A stretch of 64,000 nt of DNA from Nereida ignava (lineage in GTDB: Bacteria; Pseudomonadota; Alphaproteobacteria; Rhodobacterales; Rhodobacteraceae). The stretch's first letter is position 1. Every line of letters begins with the position of its first letter. This document shows, piece by piece, positions 16,880 through 25,515 of this stretch. The stretch lies in contig NZ_CVPC01000006.1 in NCBI RefSeq assembly GCF_001049735.1, forward strand, positions 130,370 to 194,369, written 5' to 3'. Below the pieces are notes generated by a model. The model saw nothing but the letters and a program-made list of their open reading frames with translations. It had not been told where the DNA came from and ran no database searches. A program made the translations under genes and the position numbers.

Positions 16880-17821
16880 ATGGTGCGACATGCGATCATT
16901 GCGGGTGGAGCGGGTTTTTTGGGCTCGCACTTAGTCGCTAGGTTATTGAGCGAAGGGTATCACGTCGTCTGCGTTGATGATCTGTCGACGGGCTCAGAAG
17001 AAAATATTTTCGAGCATTTAGAAAACCCAAACTTCGAGTTTGTGGAGCATGATATTGCCACGCCAATTAGCGTTGAATGCGATAAAATTTACAATTTGGC
17101 GTGCCCTGCTTCGCCAAAACAATACATGACAAACCCAATCAAGACTTTCAAAACGTCAATCTTTGGAACGATAAATCTGTTGGACCTTGCTCATCAGCAG
17201 AAGTGCAAAATGCTGCAGGTCTCTACTTCTGAGGTCTATGGAGACCCAACAGTGCACCCGCAGCCGGAAACTTATCTGGGCAACGTGAACACGACGGGTC
17301 CGCGGGCATGCTATGATGAGGGCAAGCGCGCTGCTGAGGCCGTTTGCTTTGATTACCAAAGGCAACTGGGCGTTGATGTGCGGGTTGTAAGGGTCTTCAA
17401 CACGTATGGTCCCAAAATGGATCCTGACGACGGTAGAGTTGTATCAAACTTCATCACGCAGGCCTTTAAAGGCGAAGACATTACCGTCTACGGGGATGGT
17501 AGCCAGACGCGATCTTTTTGCTACGTTGACGATCTTATTGAGGGTTTTTGCAGAACGATGGCGCGCGAAACGCAATTCGCAGGCCCTATAAATCTTGGCA
17601 ACCCCGAGGAATATTCGGTCAAAGACTTGGCCCATAAAGTTCTATCGATTGTGCACAGTAGCTCTCAGTTGGTTTACAAACAACTGCCACAAGATGATCC
17701 GAAAAGGCGCCGCCCTGACATAACAAAGGCTCAAGATATTCTCGATTGGTCGCCAAAAGTGTCTGTGGATGACGGTCTAGCCCGTACGGTTGATTGGTTC
17801 AGAGACACAAGAAAGAACTGA
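16880..17821 (+). CDS. uxs: UDP-glucuronate decarboxylase (UDP-xylose synthase)
   Basis: A 313-residue extended short-chain dehydrogenase. NAD motif GGAGFLG at 9-15; catalytic YDEGK (Tyr145, Lys149) within GPRACYDEGKRAAE; CPASPKQYMTNPIKTFKTS around 75-93, which I associate with UDP-glucuronate decarboxylases and their UDP-glucuronate site. It would convert UDP-glucuronate to UDP-xylose, a donor for the neighbouring glycosyltransferases. A dTDP-glucose 4,6-dehydratase is the nearest alternative, but the PASPxxY and GPRxxYDEGKR signatures favour UXS. It is convergent with the LysR gene, with only four bases between the stops. Confidence 0.88.
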   Translation: MVRHAIIAGGAGFLGSHLVARLLSEGYHVVCVDDLSTGSEENIFEHLENPNFEFVEHDIATPISVECDKIYNLACPASPKQYMTNPIKTFKTSIFGTINLLDLAHQQKCKMLQVSTSEVYGDPTVHPQPETYLGNVNTTGPRACYDEGKRAAEAVCFDYQRQLGVDVRVVRVFNTYGPKMDPDDGRVVSNFITQAFKGEDITVYGDGSQTRSFCYVDDLIEGFCRTMARETQFAGPINLGNPEEYSVKDLAHKVLSIVHSSSQLVYKQLPQDDPKRRRPDITKAQDILDWSPKVSVDDGLARTVDWFRDTRKN

Positions 17822-17825
17822 CGGC

Positions 17826-18755
17826 CTATTCTTCATGCGAGATGATGCATCGTGTTGGCCCAACGGTGGCGAAGTGCTCCTGACAGGCTTTCGCAAAGTC
17901 TTGTACAATCCGGCGTGGGCGCATTCGATCATAGCCAAGGGCCAGTGTTAACGGTGGTAAACTGTCTGAAATTGGCCGCGCGATTACGGGCGCACCTACG
18001 TAAGTCTCTGACGTAAGCGGCAGCATATTGAGAATTGCGCACCCCCTCCCTGCGGCTACAAGGCTGCGTACCATTTCGGTCGAATTCGCATAGGCTGCGA
18101 CGGGGGCTTTTCGGGTCTCGGATTGAAACAGGCCTTCGTAATATGACGCGGCAATCGGACGGTTCAAAACAATTAACGGTTCCGTTGCAATTTGCGCCAT
18201 GGTGACTGTCCGCTGGTCTTTCAAAGGGTGGGAACTGGGCATCAAGAAATAGGGTGGGGCGGTAACCAACGTGTCATATTCGATAGAGGGTCGAACACCT
18301 TCGGCTACAAATAAAATGGCGTCATACGTTCCAGCCAGAAGCCCATCTTGTGCTTCATCATTGTTGCATTCCTCTAATTCCAGCGTGACGTCTGATGTGT
18401 TTGGTAGGAATGCTTCAAAAACTTGCGGCAAGAATGCGGGGGCGATAGGGGCGTAATATCCAATCCGCAGAGTCCCCTTATGTGATTTTTTCAGCTCTGC
18501 TCCCTCAATCAGTAAGGATCGATATTCGTCAAGTAGATGCTCGCATTTGCGTGCCACATCGCGTCCGGCTGCGTTTGGCTGAATGCCCCGCGCGCGTTGG
18601 CGGATCACGAGGGTCAGATCAAACTCCGCTTCGACTTGGTCAATTGCGCTGGATACGGCCGATGCTGCGATGTTCAGTTCTGCAGCCGCTTTGACAATGC
18701 TGCCATGATGCAGAGCAGTCGTGAAATACTCCATTGCTTTAAGGGTTAGCGCCAT
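17826..18755 (-). CDS. LysR-type transcriptional regulator
   Basis: A 309-residue LysR-family regulator. The winged helix-turn-helix is in residues 1-60 (EYFTTALHHGSIVKAAAEL, NIAASAVSSAIDQVEAEF), followed by a linker helix and a two-lobed effector domain (GTLRIGYYAPIAPAFLPQ, PLIVLNRP, GRGCAILNMLP). It is divergent from the hydroxylase gene with 100 bp between, the usual arrangement for a LysR protein controlling its neighbour. The inducer is unknown. Confidence 0.92.
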   Translation of the reverse strand: MALTLKAMEYFTTALHHGSIVKAAAELNIAASAVSSAIDQVEAEFDLTLVIRQRARGIQPNAAGRDVARKCEHLLDEYRSLLIEGAELKKSHKGTLRIGYYAPIAPAFLPQVFEAFLPNTSDVTLELEECNNDEAQDGLLAGTYDAILFVAEGVRPSIEYDTLVTAPPYFLMPSSHPLKDQRTVTMAQIATEPLIVLNRPIAASYYEGLFQSETRKAPVAAYANSTEMVRSLVAAGRGCAILNMLPLTSETYVGAPVIARPISDSLPPLTLALGYDRMRPRRIVQDFAKACQEHFATVGPTRCIISHEE

Positions 18756-18855
18756 GCTTATCTCGGAATTTGTGATGTTATTGTTCGTTTAATACTGTTT
18801 TTCCGCAGAGGTAAATCGTGGCAACCTAGATGCGCGGTTTTCTGGGAGGCTATCG

Positions 18856-19842
18856 ATGTCTGACGCACCACTCAAAGGTTGGAACCATACGCCGAATGTT
18901 CCGTTGCAAGTGTCACCATTTTTCAGTTGGCCGCCGCGTCCGATGGCGATGCTGGCGTGGTTCTGGAACTCTTGGTTTTTCATCACAGAACGACTGTTGA
19001 TTGTCGCTATCGCCTACATTTCATTTTACTGGTTTCAACCACCGCTAGAAGAGACCCGTGTGTTCGCATTCGGCTGGGTTGCCGAGATGTTCATACGAAA
19101 CGTCGCGTTAATGACGCTCGTCGCGGGCGGGTTACACCTTTATTTCTATACTTTCACCAAACAAGGGCAGCAGCTTAAATATGACCCTCGTCCGCTAATG
19201 AAAAACGGGCGGCAATTTACGCTTGGTGGGCAGATCCGTGACAATATGTTCTGGACGATCGCCAGCGGCGTCACAGTCTGGACGTTCTATGAAGTGCTGA
19301 TGTTTTGGGCGATTGCTAACGGGTATGCACCGATATTGACTTGGGCCGCGAACCCCATTTGGTTCATTGCGTTGTTCTTACTGATCCCAGTTTGGGAGAG
19401 CTTCTATTTCTACTGGATACATCGCTTTCTTCATATCCCGTTTTTCTACAAACACGTCCACGCGCTGCATCACCGTAACATCAATGTTGGTCCATGGTCG
19501 GGTATGGCGATGCACCCCGTTGAGCACCTCATCTTTCTTGGGTCGGTCTTGATCCATTTTGTCATTGCGGCTCATCCGCTGCATATCCTGTTTCATCTCC
19601 AGTATTATGCGCTGACCGCTGCAACCACGCATACTGGCTTTGAGGGTATGGTCATCAAGGACAAGAACCGCCTGAAGCTGGGGACATTTCATCACCAGAT
19701 GCATCACCGGTATTTCGAATGTAACTATGGCTCGCTCGAATTGCCGTGGGATAAATGGTTCGGATCATTTCATGACGGCACTGTCGAATCTGACGCGAAA
19801 ATTCGTGAGCGCCGCAAGAAATTTACGAACGGCATCAAATGA
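18856..19842 (+). CDS. Sterol desaturase / fatty acid hydroxylase superfamily protein
   Basis: A 328-residue integral membrane di-iron enzyme. It has four or so hydrophobic segments and the histidine boxes HRFLH (189-193), HVHALHH (200-206) and HHQMHH (279-284), which bind the two irons. The C-terminal box is followed by the conserved NYGSLELPWDKWFGSFHDG. Such enzymes hydroxylate or desaturate lipids, carotenoids or small hydrophobic compounds using O2. The substrate cannot be read from the sequence. It is divergent from a LysR regulator that probably controls it. Confidence 0.9.
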   Translation: MSDAPLKGWNHTPNVPLQVSPFFSWPPRPMAMLAWFWNSWFFITERLLIVAIAYISFYWFQPPLEETRVFAFGWVAEMFIRNVALMTLVAGGLHLYFYTFTKQGQQLKYDPRPLMKNGRQFTLGGQIRDNMFWTIASGVTVWTFYEVLMFWAIANGYAPILTWAANPIWFIALFLLIPVWESFYFYWIHRFLHIPFFYKHVHALHHRNINVGPWSGMAMHPVEHLIFLGSVLIHFVIAAHPLHILFHLQYYALTAATTHTGFEGMVIKDKNRLKLGTFHHQMHHRYFECNYGSLELPWDKWFGSFHDGTVESDAKIRERRKKFTNGIK

Positions 19843-20192
19843 TGGTGCGCCGGTGCGACCGTAAACAGGATGCTGAGGTAGGATAGGGCTAACACCTTTG
19901 TCTTCCTCAAAGGCAAGTGTGGGTAGTCGCCTGTCTAACCGATGAATGCTGCTCCATAGCTGCCAGCAACGACCCGAATATGATCTTCATTGAAAGCTGT
20001 TCCAGTTGCTTGGCGCACGTGGCACACTGCACTTGTGTTTTTGAGTTTGTTGTTAACGTGTAAATCCGACCGATGGTCTGGCCTAGCTGCCATTTTGCAA
20101 CGAACTTGCTTCACAACCCATACTGAAGGCTGACGCCATCGTTGGGCAGTACCGCCTGTATGTTTACTAGTTTCCTGTAAGGATTAAGAAAA
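19843..20192. other. Intergenic stretch before the RTX-Hint protein
   Basis: 350 bp with no convincing gene. A weak stem-loop (CCTTTG at 19895-19900 with CAAAGG at 19908-19913) lacks a T run. The end of the region should hold the promoter of the next gene; its ribosome site is TAAGGA near 20178. Confidence 0.5.
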
Positions 20193-23100
20193 ATGGCCAC
20201 TATCATAGTCACGCAAGCAAACAACCTTGGTGTTTTCGAAGTGTCCGCAGGCGATATTTTCGTGATCGATCCGAGCTTGATGAGCGATATCCAATTTATC
20301 CTAGCTGCAGGTGAGGTAGCTCCGGCCAGCTTCGAAATCATCATCAACGAATCGCTTCCAAACCAGTTTGCTATTTTTGTTGGAAACAGTACGGCAGAAA
20401 ATGGAACACTGTATCCGGTACTTACGGTTGCGGACAGTGTTGTGGCAGGCGACGCCGCCATTGATTTTAGCTTCTCTGCTGATGCCCGTTACAACCTGGG
20501 ATCGAATGTCGCGCTGAACATAATTACAGGTGATGGCAGCAGTCCAGTTGTGGAAAGCTTGAACACTGGATCCGACGGTATCATCACGGGCGACGCGACT
20601 GATGATTTGATCGATGCAAGTTTTGTGGATGAAGACGGCGATGTAATCGATGGTGGCGATGCGAACCTGCCGGGCGAGGCCCCAGACGATGATATTATCA
20701 CCGCCGGCGCAGGGAACGACACCGTCATCGCTGGCGCAGGCGATGATGAGGTATTCGGAGAAGCTGGTAACGATAGCCTTTCGGGGGGCGCGGGCAACGA
20801 TGTGTTGGTTGGTGACGCCGTATCCTCTTTTGCAGTTCCGTTAACAGCATATTTTATTGCGACAGGCGATAACAACCCGATCCGTCAGACGAATGCGGAG
20901 ACAGGCGATATTGACGGTGACGGGCTTGCGGACTTTTTTGGTAACAGCGGTAATGGTCTGTTTGGCCTGCTACCCGCATCACAGTTTGCTGCGGCTGACG
21001 CGCTTGATGGCACGATTGACGGACTGATTTCTTTTGGCGCAGAAATTGGATCTCTTGATGGGGCCTATTTCTTCATTAATGGCGTTGATCGGAGTGATGG
21101 TGGTATCGACCTGGCCAGTAACGGGGACTATGACGGAGACGGTGTTACTGATTTTATCTTTGCGGATGATGGCTCAACGTCCTCTATCGTTGAGGACAAC
21201 ATCACAATGTTGTCGGGTGCTGAACTTGAGGCGGCAGACTTTTTGGATGGGGTCGTTGATCTTGACCTAGTGCCTCAGTTGGCAAACAGCTACCGAATTA
21301 TTGGTGATCCCGCTCAGTCAAATGCGACCCGCGTTGGTGATAAGATTAAGCTCGACGGTGATTTTAGCGGTGATGGCATTTCTGATCTATTTTTCAGTGA
21401 AAGCCGGAACACGGACGAGGGCACCAGTGCTGGAAAGGTCTTTGGCCTTGCCTCATCGGATCTTGCAGCTGCAGATGCGGCTGACGGTACCGTTGATGTG
21501 ATCATCAGCACGGTCAATATTTCTGATCAGGCATCTTCGTTTTCAGCCGTCGCGCGCGGGGCGGCGCTAGCGGGCACGGAGTTGTCATATGCGGGTGACA
21601 TGGATGGCGACGGGGCGGATGAAATTGTGTTCGGTACGGTCGGCGGTCAAGGTGGCGCGGCTTTTGTCCTGTCTTCCCAAGATATCGCTGACGCGGACGC
21701 GGCTGACGGCACAGTTGACGGGCAAATCCGCACTGACGATGCTATCACGTCTCAAGCCAACTCGTTTGAAATCTATCAAAACGCAAGCATTGGGTCTCTT
21801 ACCCGCTCGGATATTTCCGCAAGTGAAGATTTCAACAACGATGGTATTAATGACATTGTCCTCGTAAACGAGGGTTCTGCACAGATTTTGAACGCAGTCA
21901 AAGTGATTGATGGTGCGACTTTTGCGGCAGCTGATGGGCTTGATGGCGCGGTAGACGGTGAGGTCGATGTGAACCTCGCTGTTGGCACGGGTGAGAGCTA
22001 TTCGATTGAAGCATCCGCTAACAACGAGTTGTTCTATGAGGCTACATTCGTCGGTGATACGGACGGGGGTGGGCAAGCAGACCTCGTATTTACAGCATCC
22101 CGGACCGGATTAAGTCGCACCGAACGGGGACACTATTTGATCGCGTCCGAGGACTTTGCCGCAATTGATGCAGCGGATGGCACCACCGACGGCGATATAT
22201 TGGCAGAGAACTTCGCGGTCAGTGGCAACAGTTACTTCTTCTCGGACAGCGAGCGCCTCAATGGTGGTGCCACAGACTACGAGGCTATTGGTGATTTCAA
22301 CGGTGACGGGTTGGCTGACCTCGTCTTGCGTGTGCCGAATATCATTGGTGGCGCTGGACATGCACTCATTCCGACCAACCAGATGGAGGTCTTCGACCTT
22401 CTCGATGGGGTAGATGACAACATTATCGACACAACCTTAATCCCCGGTACGGCAAGTGCTGAAGCCATTGGTGACGACATACTTGACGGTGGCGAAGGAG
22501 ATGATGATCTGTCGGGTAACGCCGGTGACGATAGCCTGTCTGGCGGTAATGGTGATGATACCCTTTCGGGCGGGACAGGGACGGACCTTATCGACGGGGG
22601 TGACGGCGCGGACACATTGGTCGATGATACAGCCGGTACGATTACCGTGTCTGTGGATACTGCCGGTGACGGAACTGTGTTGGAAAGCGACGGCAATACC
22701 ACTGACACCGTAACCTCGGTAGAGACATTTATCGCACAAGAGAATGTTGGTGATGACGTTATCACCATTGCCAACGACGATCCTGTCACGGGCATTGCGT
22801 TTACCGCCGCGGACGTTCAGGGGCTTGATGATACTTCCGCAGGCACCATCACTTCGGCGGACGGTGCGATAGTCTCGTTTGGTCCGGCTGAGACGTTGCA
22901 ACTGTCGGATATCCTTGCGGACCCACCTTTTGTTGGAACGATCCAGATCACGGCTGGTGACGAGACAGGGCAAGTGGGGAACATCTCGTTTGAGAACTTT
23001 GAAGAAATTAACTTCGCCTTCGTCTGCTTTACCCCAGGCACCGGTATTGCCACACCAAATGGGCTGAAGGCGGTTGAGACGCTTCGCGAAGGCGACCGCG

Positions 23101-23606
23101 TTGTCACGCGTGATAACGGGATTAAGCGGGTCACGTGGGCCGGATCCAAGGTGCTGACAGCTGAAAATCTGCGGGAACATGATGAATGGTGTCCAATCAT
23201 AATTCGGCGCGGCGCCCTTGGCGATGGCTTGCCTGAACGTGACATGAAGGTAAGCCCCAATCACCGGATGCTTTGGACGGGTGGCAAACTAGAACGCGTC
23301 AGTGGAGAAAGCGAAGCCTTGATGCCCGCAAAATTTCTCGTTGGGTTGCCAGGTATCGAAAGAGCCGCACCTACGTCAGTGGCCTATCATCACTTTATGT
23401 TCGAGCAGCATGAGATCGTGCTTGGAGACGGTGCGTGGTCCGAGAGCTTTCAGCCGGGGGAATACTCGCTTGCTGGTATTGATCGCGATCAGCGCGAGGA
23501 AGTTCTTGATCTCTTTCCTACGCTGCGCAGTCATCGGGGTCTGAACGACTATGCCGCCGCACGTTATGCCCTTGCCCGTTGGGAGGCTGCGGTCGTTGTG
23601 AAGTGA
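20193..23606 (+). CDS. RTX / seven-bladed FG-GAP propeller / RTX / Hint protein
   Basis: A 1137-residue modular protein, probably secreted. After an N-terminal domain (1-160) come RTX-type nonapeptides (about 166-209: AGNDTVIAG, GNDSLSGG). Seven integrin-like FG-GAP repeats then span about 212-750. Each has a calcium loop of the type GDxDGDGxxD (for example GDIDGDGLAD, GDYDGDGVTD, GDMDGDGADE) and an acidic helix such as AADAADGTVDG. A second RTX block (about 760-812: GDDSLSGGNGDDTLSGG) and a linker lead to a Hint domain that starts at Cys945 (CFTPGTGIATP) and contains SPNHRMLW. There is no signal peptide, so RTX-directed type I export is likely; the transporter is not in the window. A second Hint protein follows downstream. 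Confidence 0.88.
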   Translation: MATIIVTQANNLGVFEVSAGDIFVIDPSLMSDIQFILAAGEVAPASFEIIINESLPNQFAIFVGNSTAENGTLYPVLTVADSVVAGDAAIDFSFSADARYNLGSNVALNIITGDGSSPVVESLNTGSDGIITGDATDDLIDASFVDEDGDVIDGGDANLPGEAPDDDIITAGAGNDTVIAGAGDDEVFGEAGNDSLSGGAGNDVLVGDAVSSFAVPLTAYFIATGDNNPIRQTNAETGDIDGDGLADFFGNSGNGLFGLLPASQFAAADALDGTIDGLISFGAEIGSLDGAYFFINGVDRSDGGIDLASNGDYDGDGVTDFIFADDGSTSSIVEDNITMLSGAELEAADFLDGVVDLDLVPQLANSYRIIGDPAQSNATRVGDKIKLDGDFSGDGISDLFFSESRNTDEGTSAGKVFGLASSDLAAADAADGTVDVIISTVNISDQASSFSAVARGAALAGTELSYAGDMDGDGADEIVFGTVGGQGGAAFVLSSQDIADADAADGTVDGQIRTDDAITSQANSFEIYQNASIGSLTRSDISASEDFNNDGINDIVLVNEGSAQILNAVKVIDGATFAAADGLDGAVDGEVDVNLAVGTGESYSIEASANNELFYEATFVGDTDGGGQADLVFTASRTGLSRTERGHYLIASEDFAAIDAADGTTDGDILAENFAVSGNSYFFSDSERLNGGATDYEAIGDFNGDGLADLVLRVPNIIGGAGHALIPTNQMEVFDLLDGVDDNIIDTTLIPGTASAEAIGDDILDGGEGDDDLSGNAGDDSLSGGNGDDTLSGGTGTDLIDGGDGADTLVDDTAGTITVSVDTAGDGTVLESDGNTTDTVTSVETFIAQENVGDDVITIANDDPVTGIAFTAADVQGLDDTSAGTITSADGAIVSFGPAETLQLSDILADPPFVGTIQITAGDETGQVGNISFENFEEINFAFVCFTPGTGIATPNGLKAVETLREGDRVVTRDNGIKRVTWAGSKVLTAENLREHDEWCPIIIRRGALGDGLPERDMKVSPNHRMLWTGGKLERVSGESEALMPAKFLVGLPGIERAAPTSVAYHHFMFEQHEIVLGDGAWSESFQPGEYSLAGIDRDQREEVLDLFPTLRSHRGLNDYAAARYALARWEAAVVVK

Positions 23607-23969
23607 GCTGTTGATGGGGTTGGCAGGGGTATTGAGGTGAGACGCTTTGACTAACGCAGGTGAGGTATGCGTCCCTTGAGTTCTAGCGACATCAGGTGGC
23701 GCAATATGGCGTCGAGCTGCCCCAATTCCTTTCCAAGAAGACAGTTTGTGGAAAGGCCACTATCGCTTCCAAGCAGAAATCGTACTGTGCAGTGAAGTCC
23801 GGCGCGCAGATCCAACAAACATTTTCGCCTGAAACTTCTGTTAGGAAAGGCCGCCCTTATTTCGTGACCAAACTTAGTTACGGTCTTACGATGTCTTCGA
23901 ACCGCTTAACGCTTTGCAAACTCGTCAAAAGTAAGAGTGTATTTCACTCAATTCGATGAGGGCAGGGCG
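23607..23969. other. Gap between the two Hint-domain genes
   Basis: 363 bp without a supportable gene. One 87-codon frame crosses it but has no recognisable domain or ribosome site. I see no terminator or clear repeat. Confidence 0.5.
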
Positions 23970-25109
23970 ATGCCAATTTTCAACGCAAACCAGATTTATT
24001 TCGGTAATTTCGCCGATATGGACCCGACCGAGGCGTCTTCATCCGACATCAACAACACCGTGAATGAATTTCAGACGGTTAGCGGTTTTGGTACGGGCGT
24101 CACGTTTAACAAGACAACTTTGAGCATCATTGCGGTGGCGCAGAACGACACAGTTCGGGAAGGCAACATCAACAAGCTAGAGAGCAACGACTTTCAGGCC
24201 CGCCCCTCAAATCCGCTTAACGCAGACACGTACACCTATGATTTGGGTGCGGGCACCACGACATCTGAGATTGACTCATTTTTCATTTGGAATGTCGCTG
24301 TAACGCTTGGTGACAACACGAGCTCGCAAATGACGTTGGTTTTTGTGCAGCTTACAAACGGTGATGTATTCAGTCACGATGCAACCCAACTGGATGGCCT
24401 GAACATTCAAAGCATTCGGCTGGTGAGTTATGTTGGCGGGGATTATTACGGAGCGGGCGGTAGTCGCAGTATTGATGGGTCACGCATTGTTTGTTTTGCC
24501 GAAGGGACGATGATCGCGACACCGGGTGGTGACATTCCTATCGAAAAGCTCCGCGTCGGTGATCTGATAACGACCGCTGATAATGGATCACAGCCTATCG
24601 CGTGGATTGGGTCTCGTAAGGTGACTACGATTGAACTGGCGCATTCGCCGAAGCTACGCCCGATTTGTATTCAAGCGGGTGCGCTTTGCGAAAACACTCC
24701 ACGTCAAAACTTGATCGTGTCCCCGCAACACCGGATTTTAGCGAATGCGGCTCTGACGAAGCGCATGTTCGCGCAGGATGAGGTTCTTTTACCAGCCAAA
24801 CATTTGCTCGAGTTGGGGGGGATTGCGGTGCTGAATGACCTAGAGCCCGTAACTTATTGGCACTTCGCATGTCATGCGCATCAGGTTATTTTTGCGAACG
24901 ATACAGCTACTGAAAGTATGTTAATTGGGTCCGAAAGTCTAAAGGCGATGTCGCAGGAAGCGCGGGAGGAAATTCATACCATTTTCTCTGCACTCTATGG
25001 CGGGCCAAAGGAGGCTATGCCGTCGGCCCGAGTGATTGCAAAAGGCTCAAAGGCCAAACATTTCGTTGCTCGGCTTCACAAAAATCGCAAGTCGTTGGTA
25101 GTTCACTAG
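23970..25109 (+). CDS. Second Hint-domain protein
   Basis: A 379-residue protein. Residues 1-170 are an unrecognised beta-rich domain (NQIYFGNFADMDPTEA, SQMTLVFVQLTNGDVF). A Hint (Hedgehog/intein) domain begins at Cys175 (CFAEGTMIATPGGDIPIEKLRVGD) and includes VSPQHRIL and YWHFACHAHQVIFANDTATES. ATG 23970 follows GAGGGCAGGG; an in-frame ATG 11 codons upstream lacks a good ribosome site. Hint domains can cleave or splice the chain at the leading Cys. The same domain order, a passenger followed by C-terminal Hint, occurs in the preceding gene, but the passengers differ. No signal peptide is visible. Confidence 0.85.
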   Translation: MPIFNANQIYFGNFADMDPTEASSSDINNTVNEFQTVSGFGTGVTFNKTTLSIIAVAQNDTVREGNINKLESNDFQARPSNPLNADTYTYDLGAGTTTSEIDSFFIWNVAVTLGDNTSSQMTLVFVQLTNGDVFSHDATQLDGLNIQSIRLVSYVGGDYYGAGGSRSIDGSRIVCFAEGTMIATPGGDIPIEKLRVGDLITTADNGSQPIAWIGSRKVTTIELAHSPKLRPICIQAGALCENTPRQNLIVSPQHRILANAALTKRMFAQDEVLLPAKHLLELGGIAVLNDLEPVTYWHFACHAHQVIFANDTATESMLIGSESLKAMSQEAREEIHTIFSALYGGPKEAMPSARVIAKGSKAKHFVARLHKNRKSLVVH

Positions 25110-25357
25110 AAGCCAAAACTTAGATTGGCGTTTCACAAAGCAGAGTAATTTTTGGTTCCCACACGCCGTAGAATTAGCGCCTAGCCCGTATACAGATCGA
25201 TGCCTTAGATGTGCGTAAGCGCTGTCAGGAGAAGACGATGGCTTTGGCGTCTATTTAAAATTTTTATAAACCAACCCGCAGCCTACCATGAGCATGCATA
25301 GGTCAGACCTATATCCAGGTGTTAAACCTAGAGTAAATCGTTGCTCAAAAGTGAAGT

Positions 25358-25432
25358 TGGCTGGGATGGTAGGATTCGAACCTACGGTACACTGTACCAA
25401 AAACAGTTGCCTTACCACTTGGCTACATCCCA
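25358..25432 (-). tRNA. tRNA-Gln (TTG anticodon)
   Basis: Read on the minus strand, the acceptor stem TGGGATG/CATCCCA, the D-arm, the anticodon stem ACTGT/ACAGT with loop TTTTGGT (anticodon TTG), and the T-arm with TTCGAAT all fold properly. The 3' CCA is encoded at 25358-25360. It lies 83 bases downstream of the phosphohexomutase gene on the same strand. Confidence 0.97.
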
Positions 25433-25515
25433 ACGCTGAGCGGTTATCTACTTCGATGGTTTGACTGGTTCAAGGGGGGAAATGACAAATTACTATCTAA
25501 ATTTAGAGATAGACT

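Noticed and set aside
20690..22620. Repeated DNA in the RTX/propeller region as a possible CRISPR array
   Set aside because: The repeats are protein-level (RTX and FG-GAP) within one long frame and have unequal spacing; there are no cas genes.
22437..23264. A 275-codon frame antisense to the RTX-Hint gene
   Set aside because: It arises from the repeat codon pattern of the calcium-binding gene and shows no protein motif.
23696..23959. An 87-codon frame between the two Hint genes
   Set aside because: No ribosome site, no domain, and it overlaps the start of the next gene in another frame.
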